The notes below the pieces were generated by a model that worked only from the letters and a program-made list of their open reading frames with translations, did no database searches and was not told the origin of the DNA. A program made the position numbers and the translations under genes. DNA of 64,000 bases from Epichloe hybrida (taxonomy: Eukaryota; Ascomycota; Sordariomycetes; Hypocreales; Clavicipitaceae), in the NCBI GenBank assembly GCA_019022495.1, contig JAFEKR010000024.1, positions 186,001-250,000 on the forward strand, in the 5' to 3' direction. Below, in pieces: positions 43,580 through 55,859 of the stretch. Every line of letters begins with the position of its first letter. The first letter of the stretch is position 1.

Positions 43580-44177
43580 ATGCCGACCTTCCAGAGCAAG
43601 AGATTCCGCGCGCCGGGCGACGCCAGCAGCATCGGGTCCCGGTACCGGCGACTCATGACCAAGCACCCCTTCGTCATGTTCGGGCTCCCGTTCCTTGCCG
43701 TCGTCGTCGCCGGATCCTTCGTGCTCACCCCCGCGACGGCGATCCGATACGAGCGACACGACCGCAAAGTGCGACAGATGACCAAGGAGGAGGAGCTGGG
43801 CGTGAGACGGGCAGCGCGCAAGGTGGACATGAAGGAGGAGTACTACGTAAGTCGGATGTTACCAAAGGAGGCCAACCTACTCCCCCCCCCCCTCCCTTTT
43901 TTCCTTCCTCGGCACGGCAGACAAAATGCGTCGAATCGCGATAACTCATCATGCGCGGAACCGCCTTCTACGAAAAATCTTTTTTTTATTTTTCATCGTG
44001 ACCAGAGATGCAAGGGAGAAAAGAGCTGGGCGAGTGCGCAGACCAAAAGAGAAAGTAACTTTGCGTACTGATGCGGAATTCATGACAATCGCGCAGCGAC
44101 TAGCAGGACGAGATCTCGATGATTGGGAGCAAAAGCGCGTTGAGCGATTACCGGGAGAAAGCGACGGCATATTATGA
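43580..44177 (+). CDS. cox16: Cytochrome c oxidase assembly protein COX16
   Basis: Mitochondrial inner-membrane assembly factor of complex IV. Exons 43580-43846 and 44097-44177 give 115 aa. MPTFQSKRFRAPG is followed by the hallmark KHPFVMFGLPFLAVVVAGSF transmembrane segment (about residues 29-50), then LTPATAIRYERHDRKVRQMT. The 250-nt intron has a GTAAGT donor and CAG acceptor. Exon 2 encodes RLAGRDLDDWEQKRVERLPG. The KHPF-FGLPF block matches yeast Cox16. Confidence 0.95.
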
Positions 44178-47100
44178 TGCAAGAGGTGTTTTCTCTGTCA
44201 AACCCGCTCGGGCGAAGAATCTGCTCGCGCTTGGTTGGTTGGTTGGTTGGTTGGGGGGGGGGTGGTGGTGTTCTTCTCGCCCTTGACGGAAGAACAGTTA
44301 GATGTTAGGTGTCTCTCCGCCTTACGATCTCAGATCGATAGCAGATATATTCTAGAGATGCCGGACATCTGCCAAGTACGTCATTTTGTTGGAGCGCGCA
44401 ACGGTTGTTGAATGGGCTGTTGATTTCACAAAGAGTCTCCCTTGCTTCTATTTTCTCTGGATATAACCGGGATTGTGGCCAAGGACCAAAGAGAGAGAGA
44501 GAGAAAAAAAGCAATTTCAACCTGGGTGTGTATTCAGAATTCATAGGGCACGACGACATGGGGTAGACTGGTTTTTTTTTCACGCGTCAAAATAAACATG
44601 TCGCGTTGGAACTGCGGCCAGGCACACGCCATCGATGGGGTGAGACAGCCATGGGCAATAAGACGGCCGTTTTTGACGAGGCCGTGTTAGTGGAACAATG
44701 CCCTGGGCGTGTCAACGGGCTTTTTGTGAGAATGCAGAAGAAAAAAAAGAAGTCTCGGAAGATCTCTCGACAGGAAGTGCTGCTCCCTCTCCCTCGTTTG
44801 AAGTCAGTCAAACGACTTGACGTTGAGAGTGGATTCGGGGGGGGGGGGAGACGGAGACGGGGACGGGGGAAAGATTTTGTCGTCAAAGCCCCCGATGGGC
44901 CCGTGGAAAGTTCGATCCAAGCGAATATCAAGACAACGGGTGAGAAGAATAGAATCGTGGAAGGATGTGGTGATGGCTTGTGGGAAAGAAAGAAAAAAAA
45001 AGGTTCTCACAGCCTCTTCCGCCCTCCCTTGCATAATGCATCGTTAGTATGACGAGTTTTGTTTGGGGGCGGTGATGAAAAAAAAAAAAAAAGAAATCCA
45101 TCGACGGGGTGCCGAGGAAGGCGGCGTCGCATCGTCAAGGACAAAAACCCGGCGAATAACTGCGAGCACTCTAGCCAACGACGGTTTTGTTCAGTCCCCA
45201 ACGATGCGAATCTAAAAACGTCCGAGGACATTCAGACGGCAGCGCCATCACGATGAGAGCAATAGCCATGAAACCGCACATGCAGTTTTGCGCAAAACAA
45301 AAAATAAAACAAAAAGAGGACCATTGTGCTAGATTGTTTGCTTTCCCCAACGTGCCATCACGGATCGAGATTCGCAGCATGGCATCAGACATTAAAGACG
45401 GTGGTGGTTGTTGATGTCCATCCCAGAGCGTTGGCCTCGGACTTCTCGGAAGCCAGGGATGGGAGGGGGGGGGGGGGGGCGGCGCCGATGCCTCCATCAA
45501 GACAGACAATGACGTTGCCGTGCGACTTGTTGGGCGGGATGGAGATTGAAAGTAGAACAAGATCAGACCGGATCGAGCTTCACTCCACACAAATCGAGAA
45601 CTAGGCGCGAGCTACGTATACTTTTTTTTTTGTCAATCCCGTTCTAGGGCCTCTTCTCCGTGAGCGTTTGTTTCATTCTTCTTTTCCCATCGAGATTAGC
45701 GAGCCAGCCTTGCCGCGCCGCGTTTATAAGGGTAGTTAGTTGCAAGTGCAGGATGATTTCCTCCGTATCAGCTTTTCTCCAACTATGATGCCATTTTATC
45801 CATTTTCACCTTGGCTCGAGCGCCCATCGCAGGCAGGGCCCTCCCAGCCAGAGAACGACGCTACCCGGAGATCCGAGACTGGCTAACCTGGCCAATTAGA
45901 TTGCGCGCGGCCGGGGGGGGGGGGGGTGCGCGGAATGGACTGAAAGAATGGGGCTTCTTCTCGGCTTCCCAACCGGGGATTTCTAGTCCAGTTTGACATG
46001 TGCGCTTATTGCGCGGCACTTGGGGTGAATTTTTTTTTGTTCTAAAAAAAGGTGAATCCTCCTCACCCATGTACATACTTTCCTAGAAGAGTTCGAACAT
46101 CATACATGTAGGTTCGCGACATGCGATCCCGCCTCAAAGTAACCAAGCGCAAGGCTCCAAAGGCTGTCATCGAGATGGTTAAAGAGACTGCCGTTTTAGG
46201 AAATGCACTCTGGCTTAATACCATGTATTTTCCAATGCAAGGGGGAATCCGTATGTACGCGCAAACACGGTACGCCACCGACGTTTTAGGAAACGACAGC
46301 ATAGAGTTTTCCGGGCAGATTCTTTTCTGCCTAGCTCTGTTCTGTACAGAATAAACTTTTTTTTTCCCCGCCAAGGATAAAAAAAAGGTCGCTATGTGGT
46401 GTGCATGAAATGGTTCGTTCAGCATGTTTGATCTTTGCTAGTACTTTTCCTCTCCGTGGGCGTGGATCGAGGTGGGGGGCAGGGTGGGGTCGGCAGGACG
46501 AATAGACGCGTCATGGCGCAAACTATTACCATTCTGTAAAGTTCTGTACGTACGGGGACACCAAACGGGCAGAGTGTCAAGAAAGAAACGGGCACCGGGG
46601 CTTCAACGACGCGCCCCTCTGCCCATTGTATGTTGGCGCCCTCTGAGTTGGAAAAGTCAAAACGGAGTACGGATTCCGGACTAGCAAGAAGACCTCGCGT
46701 TTCGCCCCAGAGATTTTCGTTTCCGATATCCGCTGGGTGGGCCCAGCTCGTCAGTCCGTTAGGCCTAATTAGGCTTACCGGCTGCTGTTGCTCAGCGTCG
46801 CCCATACATGTATTAGTCCGTTGTAATCCGTACATATCAATCAATGACGGCTGGGCACCTAGGTAACAATGAGATAACATGCAAGTGTGCTGTGGCGCCG
46901 GCCCCGCCAGTGAAGCGGGGAAGAGCATGCGTTGTGGCGCAGCCTTGTGGCGCGTTGAAGAGGAACCAGACAACAAGACCCTTTTGCCAAGGCCAGTCTG
47001 GGTATTCCATCGACTACTAAAACCTATAAGACGCAGAACCGGTACATACTGAAAAGCAAGAATGTGGTGATACACATCAAAAACCGCCACCATGCTCACG

Positions 47101-47765
47101 AAAACGGGATATATTCGTGAAGCAGAAGCCGAGTTGCATCTTGAATAAAGATAGTTTCCATTCGACACCCCGTCGGATGCCCGTCGGACGGCCAGGACCG
47201 GCCTCTCATTGGCGCGTGTTCGAAGAGTTCGCAAATGGACGAATGAATCGATCAAAAGAGCCGCCTATTTAGAGTTTGGCAAGTGCCAGTCAGTGCGGCA
47301 GTTGCCGTATTACTTTGGGGTGATGTAATGGGGTGGACGGTGACCTCATGTCGCTGGGGGATGAAACGAGGCCATCTGATGAATTGACGATGGGAACTTT
47401 CATCGATGCCATGTTTCAGCGCAATATTGCGTTATTCTCCGAAGCCTAGTGCGCATCGGGCAGAGCGCTCATCATCACCGCCAGCATCATCTTTCACTTG
47501 CATGGGGAAGGAGAGGAAGGGGAGCGTTCTCGTCCTGCCACAAACCAGGGTTTGAGTTGTTATCCGCGGCAGGGAAAGTCATCTTTTGCACAGACAAACC
47601 GCAAATCACCACTGCGTTGCACCATGGTCGACCTGCCAACGATGCTCAGCTGGCAGGTGGATGGGGATGCAGCCCTGATAAGCGCAGAATCCTCCGCGAA
47701 CAACATATGACAACAGATGATGTGTGGTGACACGACGACGACGACGCAGCCACTGTGTGCCTGGT

Positions 47766-47814
47766 GCCTGCGTGCCTGCGTGCCTGCGTGCCTGCGTGCC
47801 TGCGTGCCCGCGTG
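47766..47814. repeat. 8-bp tandem array (TGCCTGCG units)
   Basis: About six consecutive units, the last one slightly changed (TGCCCGCG). The flanks hold an ACG triplet run at about 47732-47748. Confidence 0.9.
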
Positions 47815-48201
47815 CGAGGTGGCCAATGGATAGAAGCAAAGAAAAGACGGAGAAAGGAAAACCAACTTCACTACTGCATGCAATGCGACGCAGTGCCAGC
47901 TGGACCTGCAGCAGCGCAGGTAGTGTCACGATGCGATGCAATGCAACGAACTGTGAGCTGTGAACTGTGAACTGTGAACTTGGAACTTGCGGGGAAACCA
48001 GGCCTGTGCTCTCATTGGCTGGCCCTGCGCGATGGCGGCCAAGGCAACCAATCCCTTTTCCAGTGTCAATAAGGCAGCAAGCGGCCAGGTGGTCGATTTG
48101 TCGATTTACGGGAGTACTACTCCGTTTTCCGTTGTTCCTCGGCGAGAGTTGGGCCGTTGGCAAAGTGAGTTAGATGTAGTATTAGGGTCAGTCAGCCCCA
48201 T

Positions 48202-48230
48202 CCCGCGCACCCGCGCACCCGCGCACCCGC
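48202..48230. repeat. 8-bp tandem array (CCCGCGCA units)
   Basis: Three perfect units and a partial fourth. Confidence 0.9.
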
Positions 48231-51200
48231 AGGCTGGTGAGGCTCGTGCCACGCTGGCCCACGCAGCGGTACCACGAGTAACAAATATTTCTTGTAATTT
48301 CAGGCAGCATGCACGGGTCGCAAATCTGCCGCCAAGAGAGCGGGCTCCTCGTGATCAGAAGACGACCCCGGCCGGGCTGATCAGTGAGGTCAGCAGCCAC
48401 TGATGGGAAATTGCCTTGTCTTTCGGTGACGGCCTGGCTCGGGCTGCTAGCTGGGGTCTGCTCTCTGTCTACATACTCTAGTCTACTCTAGGCCAGAACA
48501 AGGTCACGTCGGTCACGTCAGTCACTGTCAACAACGGAGTGAGGAGAACAAGACAGATTGTAGCTTGGCTTATTAGCTCGCTCGCTAGAATGGGTGGAGA
48601 AACAGGCCGAGAGAGCGTATTATTGGCGGTGGTCCGGCCGCACGATGCTGCCCAAACATTGTCTGTGACGGGAAACTCTGTTGTCAAAAGCGAGATATCA
48701 CGGTTCGGGAGAGGGGGGGGGGGGGAAGGTCATCGGCAATCGCGCGGGATGTGGGTTTCTGTGTCGTTGAAACAAGATTGCCGTGTGATTGATTTTCCTC
48801 GACTCATGCGCTGTGCCATCAAAGAACGTATCTCGCCCGGGAATGAATCCTGATGAACAACTTCGAAGCAACTCGAGACTCACCACCGTGAATGAGATCT
48901 CATCTGGAACCGTCTAACCGTCAAGAAGAGTTGAAAAAAAAAAGAAGGGGGGGGGGGGGGAAGGGGATGCACCGTTTGCATTCCAACTCTTGCCCCTGCG
49001 TCAAGCGCATTCTGGCAACAACGTACAAAACTGTCCACCGCCAGTTTGTCGTACACCACTTACCACTTGCACCTGCTCGAACGGGCCCTTTTGGGGGCAG
49101 AAAAAGTAAAAAAGAACTTGTGTGTGTGTGTTTTGGCAGCGGGTAGGCCCTGGATTTTCCTGGAAAAGCAATCAATAGACTCGGAAAAAAAAAACCGACC
49201 AAGACAAACCGGCTAACTTGCATCGTGAATGAACGGGAACAAGAGAAAAAAAAAGCAACACTCACTTTCATCACATTCCAGTCGTTGGTGAGCTGTTGTC
49301 CGCTCTAGGACAAGTCCGTGGCCGATCTGCTTGATCTGGTTCAGGCACAGGAACAAAGTCGCGGGGGGTGGGGGGGGCCATCCACTAGGCCTGATTAGTG
49401 GCTTTGTCGGTTTATCAGCCAATGAGAAAAGGCTGCTCTGAAGGCTGCTCTGAACTTGACACCAGTTTCGCTTTTATTTTCTTACTTTCCCTCGTACTTT
49501 GCGCCAGCAGCATGCCAGCCAGCCAGCCGTCCGCCATTTTGGCCCCCCGTTGAGCCATCGCGGGTGTAAAGGTGTAAAGCCAAAGAGTGCACGCCCCCGA
49601 CCCCCCCCTACCCCTACCCCTACCCGAGAAGAAGAAAGTCCTCCCTTCAAGACTCCAAGATCAAAGGCGGTCTGGCCCAGCTGTGGAGTGCTGCGAAATT
49701 ACATGTTTTGCGACAGATGGTCGCATTGCTGCACGGCACAGACAAGAACGGTGAAGCAACAAGACAGCTTCCAAGAATCCCCCTCCCCGCAAGCAAGCAA
49801 GCAAGCACTTTATGAGATGCAGATTCAAACGCGAGATGGATGGATCGCCAGAAAGCGGAGCGCATGCATCTTCTGACCTCGGGCAATGAGGAGGGGTAAT
49901 TACGTACAAGAGCATGGGGTTTGCGATGGGTTTGCGATGGGGGGGGGGGGTTCCGCTCTGCCAGTTGTACTTTTACTCGGTGCGGATGACCGAGCTCACC
50001 ATCACGGCCATCACTCTTTCCCTTTGCGCGTCTCGTCTCTGCATGTGCTGCTGCCTGCCTGCCTGTCATTCAGTTTGTATGTATGTATTGTATTGCAGAC
50101 GTTGCGGAGAAAAGTGATTTGAGTTTCCTTCCCCCTGCCCATCTTTGCTTCTTCCCGAGCCTGAGATCGCCACTGGGGGTTGCACATCAAGTGGAATTGT
50201 GGCTAGATGAGACTTTTGCCTGTCTCGACTTGCCGTTTTAGGCTCGCCTGGCAAAGTCGCGACGTAGCTAATTTGCTCACCACCAAACTTTTTGATTCCA
50301 TCAGCCCATCTCGTATACATGCTCCGTAATCCGTACAAAGAGTCCGTTTGCGTCTGGTCCCCAGCACATGCCAATGTCACGATGGTCTGCCGAGCGGCCA
50401 AGTCGTGCCGAGCGACCAAGTCGTGCCGTGGTGCCGTGGTGCCGTGGTACATGTACAGACAGACGTACATGATATCTAGATATCCAACAATGGAAACAGA
50501 CACCCCGCGCGCTCCGTATGCATGCATGCACGCAGTCGACAGGGGGCAGCATACATACATACGGATCCGTATTGTGGCTCGTATCACCAATGCCGTCGTT
50601 TTTACGGATTGCGGATTACGGAGCACAACTCTGCTAGTGCTCCGTAATTACTAATAATCCGCACTCTGCTAGTCCGTAATCCGTAAAATCCGCAATAGTG
50701 CTGGAATGCCTCGGCCTTAGTATGTGCAGCGCCGTGTGTGAATAAGCGCAGATGACACTGCCCGCATGTGTCCAAACCTTCTGCCAGCCCAGCGAGGCCA
50801 TTACTAATTTACTATTTACTCATCCGTATTTTACTACGCATTGCTGCCCACGTACTCCGTACCGGCTGTCTGTTTTCACGAGGCAGATGACCTCGCGGCC
50901 TCATGGGGCCGAGCAGGGGAGGTCTCCGGGGTTCTGGAAAGTTGAACACCGAGAGGCGAGAAGATGCCACACGAGTTGGACACCAGTGGTTGATGTCATC
51001 TTTTGGGTCACTGAAAATTGCATGGCCCAAAGTGGCCGAGGGATGTCGCATTTGGGACCTTCATCACGTCGCACAGAGTTGTCTCGCAATGTACATGTAA
51101 TCCGTACGGCACTTGCGAGATGAGTTCAATTGAAGCCTCGCCATTCCGCCGTTCCGCCATTCCGCTCACGCTTATCCAGAGGGCGACCTGATGAGCACAA

Positions 51201-51785
51201 CTCGACTTCTTGGCGTGCTGGTACTCCGCTATACAGTAGGTAAAGCCTCGGATTGAATGCAGACGGGCCAACTTGCAAAGCTAAAAAGGACGCCACAGGC
51301 ACAGCATGTATCAGCAACATGAGCAAATCTGCGCCGCAATCACGCACACAAACACACACTCACGCCTGCTTAGTGCTCACGTTTCACCGACCACAGCCGG
51401 CTAATGCTGATTCGGGGAGGTACGTCAATGGTTTGAAGGGCTTGATAGGCGGGCAGGATGGATGCACGGATAGACGGATGGACGGATGGATGGGCGGATG
51501 AATTGACGGACTCTGATCAATAAGAGATGGAGAGAAGCGAGCAGCTTCACTTCATCATCGTCTTGTTTCTCTGTTGAATGAAGCCGCTCAAACACCATTA
51601 CATACAACACGGACCAGTATGTTTCAGCTGCTGGTGCTCATCGTCACCGCGACTTTGGACACACACCCACAGCCTCCGCCCACCTGCACTGCACGTCTTA
51701 GCGCGAGCGAGGCATTTTGGGTGGCGGAGCCGCGACTTGACGACGAGCTCGACCGACAGGGGGTTCCTGTTGCGTGTGAAGTGCG

Positions 51786-52034
51786 AGCGTGAGCGTGAGC
51801 GTGAGCGTGAATGAATGAATGCGTCGATGGTCGATGGTCGATGGTCGATGGGTCGATGGCGATGGGGCAATGGGCAATGGGCGATGGGCAATGGGCAAAT
51901 GGGCGGGAGGCCAAGTGGGGGAAGGGCGGGCGGTGGGAGTCACAGCTACAGGCCCCACTCACCCACACTCGCACCTGGCACACCTGGCACACCTGGCACG
52001 CCTGGCACTCCCACCTGGCACCCCCCCACCTGGC
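51786..52034. repeat. Cluster of short tandem arrays
   Basis: Contains GAGCGT units (51786-51809), GAATGAAT, GGTCGAT units (about 51826-51857), GGGCAAT/GGGCGAT units (about 51865-51895) and CACCTGGCA units (about 51971-52035). These are slippage-type low-complexity sequence just upstream of the leader of the gene at 52597. Confidence 0.85.
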
Positions 52035-52596
52035 ACCCCCATCCTAGTCCAATCCCGGGTTCCATCTCCACTTCCGGCCAAGACCTCGAGACCTGACCCT
52101 GGCCCAAGTTGACGTACAGTATGTACCTGCAGCAGGCAGATGCAGCAGGCGGGTGCAGCAGGCAGCACTCGCACATGCTCCGCTCCGTGCATGCATACAT
52201 ATATCTTGAATGCCTTCCCGTTCTCGCATCCGGATCTCCCGCTGGCTATCATTCACGGCATATCACCATTCATTCGTTTCCTCGTGCACAGAGCTTCCAC
52301 TACGGATCCGTACTACTTGCTACCTGGGCAACCAACACTTACACACACATTTATCCATTACTTACATCACTCATCTTTAAGCCGGACAACCCGGATACTA
52401 CCTACCACCGCCAACAACATCCCGAAAACACCCCGAAACACCGGGCATATCACAAAACAAGGACACCGTCACCTACTTTTAGATAACGGCTGCTCTCTTC
52501 TTTTTTTTTCTTTTTTCCTCTTCTCTTGCGTAACCTCGTATATACGCATAGAAGCATAGAACAACACATAGCACACACGGAAGCAACACCGCCATC

Positions 52597-53478
52597 ATGC
52601 ATGTCCTCGGCAGCATAGGCCACAGCTTCAGCCACAGCTTCAACCAACAGCGCAGGGCGACGGCGCCTCGAGACCTTTACATCCGCAAGGTTTCCTTCTC
52701 AGGCTGCTCTCTCTCATCCGGCGGCTCTTTCTCCTCAAACAACTCTCGCTCCTCCGAGGGCTCCAATGGCTCCGATGGCTCCGATGGCTCCGATGGCTCC
52801 GAGGGCTCCGAGGGCTCGTCGTCATCGTCTTCATCCTCTTCCACATCCACCGCCCGAGCACCCTCAGCACGAACAAGAAGCAGCTCCAATGGCTTCGACC
52901 CGCTCAGCTCGCATCCCACCTTTCCCACCTCTCAAGCACCACTGCGCCTCCACGAACGACCGTTGATCAGCCCCGAGCGAAGCCCGTACTACTCTTCTCC
53001 CTCCACCTTCTACGACGATTCTACCGACCAAGACAGTCTCGATGACTTCCAAAGCACCGCAGATGAGGATGAGGACGAGTACACTGTCTGTCGCGCACAG
53101 GAGCTGCACTTCTCCCAGCCATCCGAGATGATGCTGCCGTACTACACTACGACGCAAGACGCATCAGAAGCCCATGATTACTTCACACTGCCTCTGGCCA
53201 AGAGGCCAGCCATGCCTCGCTCTCGATGGTCCGATTCCACCATTCAAACCTTGGACAGTGTCGACGACCTCGCCGCCGACGAGTACGAGACATCCGATGT
53301 CGAGGAGGACTCGCCATCGGAGGTGCCCAACTTCAGCCGCAAGCGCACCACTGCTCCCAGCAGGCCGCCCATGAGGTCGTTGGACGGGCTCGACCAGTTC
53401 ATCAAGAAGGGGGGCTGGAAGAGACGAGGTGTTGTCTTCAACGCAGGCGAGGCGAGGCAACACTCTGCCGAGTTCTAA
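52597..53478 (+). CDS. Ser/Asp-rich fungal protein of unknown function
   Basis: Single exon, 293 aa, with a long pyrimidine-rich leader (CT runs at 52495-52530). It begins MHVLGSIGHSFSHSFNQQRR. Residues 45-90 are a Ser/Gly/Asp run from a GGCTCCGAT minisatellite, then poly-Ser. The middle is acidic with many Ser-Pro sites (ISPERSPYYSSPS). The C-terminal 35 residues look constrained (PPMRSLDGLDQFIKKGGWKR, RGVVFNAGE). No domain, membrane segment or signal peptide was seen. The extreme length of the upstream gene-free region suggests complex regulation. Coding is supported by an uninterrupted frame with codon structure across non-repetitive parts; the function is unknown. Confidence 0.7.
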   Translation: MHVLGSIGHSFSHSFNQQRRATAPRDLYIRKVSFSGCSLSSGGSFSSNNSRSSEGSNGSDGSDGSDGSEGSEGSSSSSSSSSTSTARAPSARTRSSSNGFDPLSSHPTFPTSQAPLRLHERPLISPERSPYYSSPSTFYDDSTDQDSLDDFQSTADEDEDEYTVCRAQELHFSQPSEMMLPYYTTTQDASEAHDYFTLPLAKRPAMPRSRWSDSTIQTLDSVDDLAADEYETSDVEEDSPSEVPNFSRKRTTAPSRPPMRSLDGLDQFIKKGGWKRRGVVFNAGEARQHSAEF

Positions 53479-55859
53479 CTGAACCACACACTCTCTTGTT
53501 ACCAAGAAACTCCAAGCACACATGAGGATATTCTTTTCCAAATCAACCTCTTCTCTACTCTTTTCACGATAAGAAAGCATATATTACTTGCACCATGTCA
53601 ACCACAACGTACCTATTTACGCTCTCATGTCCTCTTCTTTATCTTTTATTATTTATTTCTCTCCATCACCATATTACTTTGCCGAGCCTTACATATACTC
53701 TACTGAAACTTGACCTTTATTTTCATGTGGCTTATTTTGGAGCATGGCGCAATAGGACGGGATACCCATTGGTATGGAACGGAATGGGAATGGGAACGGG
53801 AATGGGAATCATGATAGCTACGGCTACGAATTAAGACGCCTTCGGGCCCATCATTTTGTAATTTTGACTGTATTCAGGTGGAAACATTCGATCCATGGAT
53901 GAGCTTTGTTACAGAGCACCCACTTCTTCGTGCGTCTCATTGGTCTCTTGTAAAAGCCTTTTTTTTTCCGTCATGACTTGCTGCCAAGTGACATGGAATG
54001 TGGAACTTGATATGGCAGCGTTTGAGCCCCACTTGAACGATTGGTCCGTCAATCTCGACCAGTTGCTGAAAGCAGCTACAGTGTGACTTGGCCTCTTACG
54101 TTGATGATGCTAGTCTCGGGAGGGCAGAATTCCAATTCCAACCCGTCATACTCGTAACGGCCAGTGAATGCCCTCTTAACTGATTGGGAAGTTGCCCGGT
54201 GCCATGCTTGCCATGCTTGCCATGCTTGCCTGCCAGGCCCGCCATCCCTTGCAATCAATTGCCGTGTTATTAGCGTCGTGCCTCGACTTATCACGGATTT
54301 CCAAAGATGCCAGATGCCCCCCCAACTTGGCCTCGCCCCGCATCACTGCCACCACGACGGAGTACCACATCCGTCGTATTGACGTTTCCAGGCTCGTAAC
54401 AATTTCCCAAAACAAGGGGTTCGCTCGCTGGGCGACCCCCACAACTGGAGCCCGTTCGGCTTCCTCCGTAGGTAGTTCTCGGCAGGGACCAGGAACCAGG
54501 AACGGGAACGGGAACGGGACGCCATTCATTCATTCATGACGCGGCATCAGGGCTGGGAATCATTTTTTTTTTTTTTTTTAAATGAGAGCCCTAGTATGTG
54601 CGGACTATGAAAGAAAAGGGGGTGCCAGAAACATGTTCGTTATTTGTTAAGTTCCAGCCCTCAGGTAAGACCCTTATGGACCCTGGAGTCGAGGCCCGCG
54701 TGGCTTTCGCTCGTCGGGCGGGCTGTCGCCTCTAGGGATTCGAGATTCGAGGCATGTCTTTTCTTATTTTGGGCCTCGTTCTGGAAATGTCGAGTGATTG
54801 GGCGGATTTAAGCGAGAGCGTAGTGGACCGATCAATGGGGTGATTTTTTTTTTTTTTTTTTTTTTTTGGATTCCCCCCCTCCTTCTCTCATTTGGAAAAC
54901 GTGGGCGAGCAGGGGTCGAGATAACCCTTGCTTGCTCGCGGGTGCGAGATTAGGCACGAAATGTGAGTGAGCTGGACGAGACAGAGGGCCATGGTGGTCC
55001 AGGAGAGTGAGTGATGGATGGAGCGAGTGGGAAGGATGGTTTGTTTGTGTCTTGGCTATTTCGGATGGGTGGATGGATGGAACGGATGGAATGGAAGGAC
55101 CAGAGAGTCTTCTAGAAAAGGGCATGTCTCTCCGTGTTCCCCGAGTCACATCCGACATGAATGTGAGAGGACGGGCTAGACCTTTGTCTGCATGATTCCA
55201 TTTCACTGCTGTCTTCCTTCCTCAATCATCAGCATTCACGCCCGTCTCGGGAAGAGCCAATTCAAGTGATTGACCGACGGTATTGGTGCCAAGTTCAATT
55301 AAGGAATGGACCGCTAACCCGAACGCTTCCTATGCAAAAAAAAAAGAAAAAAAAAGAAAAAAAGAAATTGAAATACAAGACGGACATGACCCATGTTCCC
55401 CGTCCGACCACAGCTGAAGGACGCCCACTGCCCAGCCACTGGCATAATTTATCAAATGGCCCAGTCGACCGACTCCTGCGGCTCAAATGCTGCTTTCAAC
55501 GCCTCTTCATCCATCTTGTTTATAGAGCTACAGGCCATGGCAAACCTCACCCCAAATCGGACTTCTACCTCGTCGTGTATCTTCCGATGGCAAAAAGAAA
55601 AAAACGAAACTAAATAGCCCATTGATATAATTATACAAAGGAAAGTAGGGTCTGGCTCACCCTGCCATGGTCATAGTCGTCTTCTCGTGTCGTTATTCGA
55701 ATAAAGAGCTTTTTTGACAGTGGTTGTATAATTGCGTGACAGTGACGACGATGCGCATGCCCGCAAGTGATTGAGATTCATCGTGGTTCCTCGCTCTTGC
55801 GGGAATCCGCAACCCGTGTACATTGAAATGTTCAATTCTAGACACGTCAGGTTCGACCT
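53479..55859. other. Convergent intergenic region between the 52.6-kb gene and the FHA gene
   Basis: 2.4 kb with no supported gene. It contains long A/T homopolymers (about 54565-54580 and 54845-54868), GGAAC/GGGAAC repeats (about 53776-53805 and 54495-54520) and a GCTTGCCAT array (about 54205-54230). Confidence 0.5.

Larger units (their letters stand above)
44178..52596. other. 8.4-kb gene-free region with G-tracts and minisatellites
   Basis: No frame resembles a known protein, and no spliced gene could be assembled by eye. It carries six G-tracts of 12 or more, plus one G10, all on the + strand: 44253-44262, 44837-44848, 45465-45479, 45913-45926, 48713-48725, 48947-48960, 49939-49950. It also has several short tandem arrays. 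It is not AT-rich and shows no RIP signature, so it is not a decayed transposon like 3-12 kb. It may be a long regulatory region for the gene at 52597 or hold non-coding transcripts. The longest open frame (46419-47255, -) has no recognisable feature. Confidence 0.5.

Noticed and set aside
47766..48230. CRISPR-like array
   Set aside because: Units are contiguous 8-mers without spacers, in a eukaryotic genome; ordinary minisatellites.
49598..49625. CCCCTA repeats resembling telomere sequence
   Set aside because: Three units of TAGGGG type, not the fungal TTAGGG; surrounded by ordinary low-complexity DNA.
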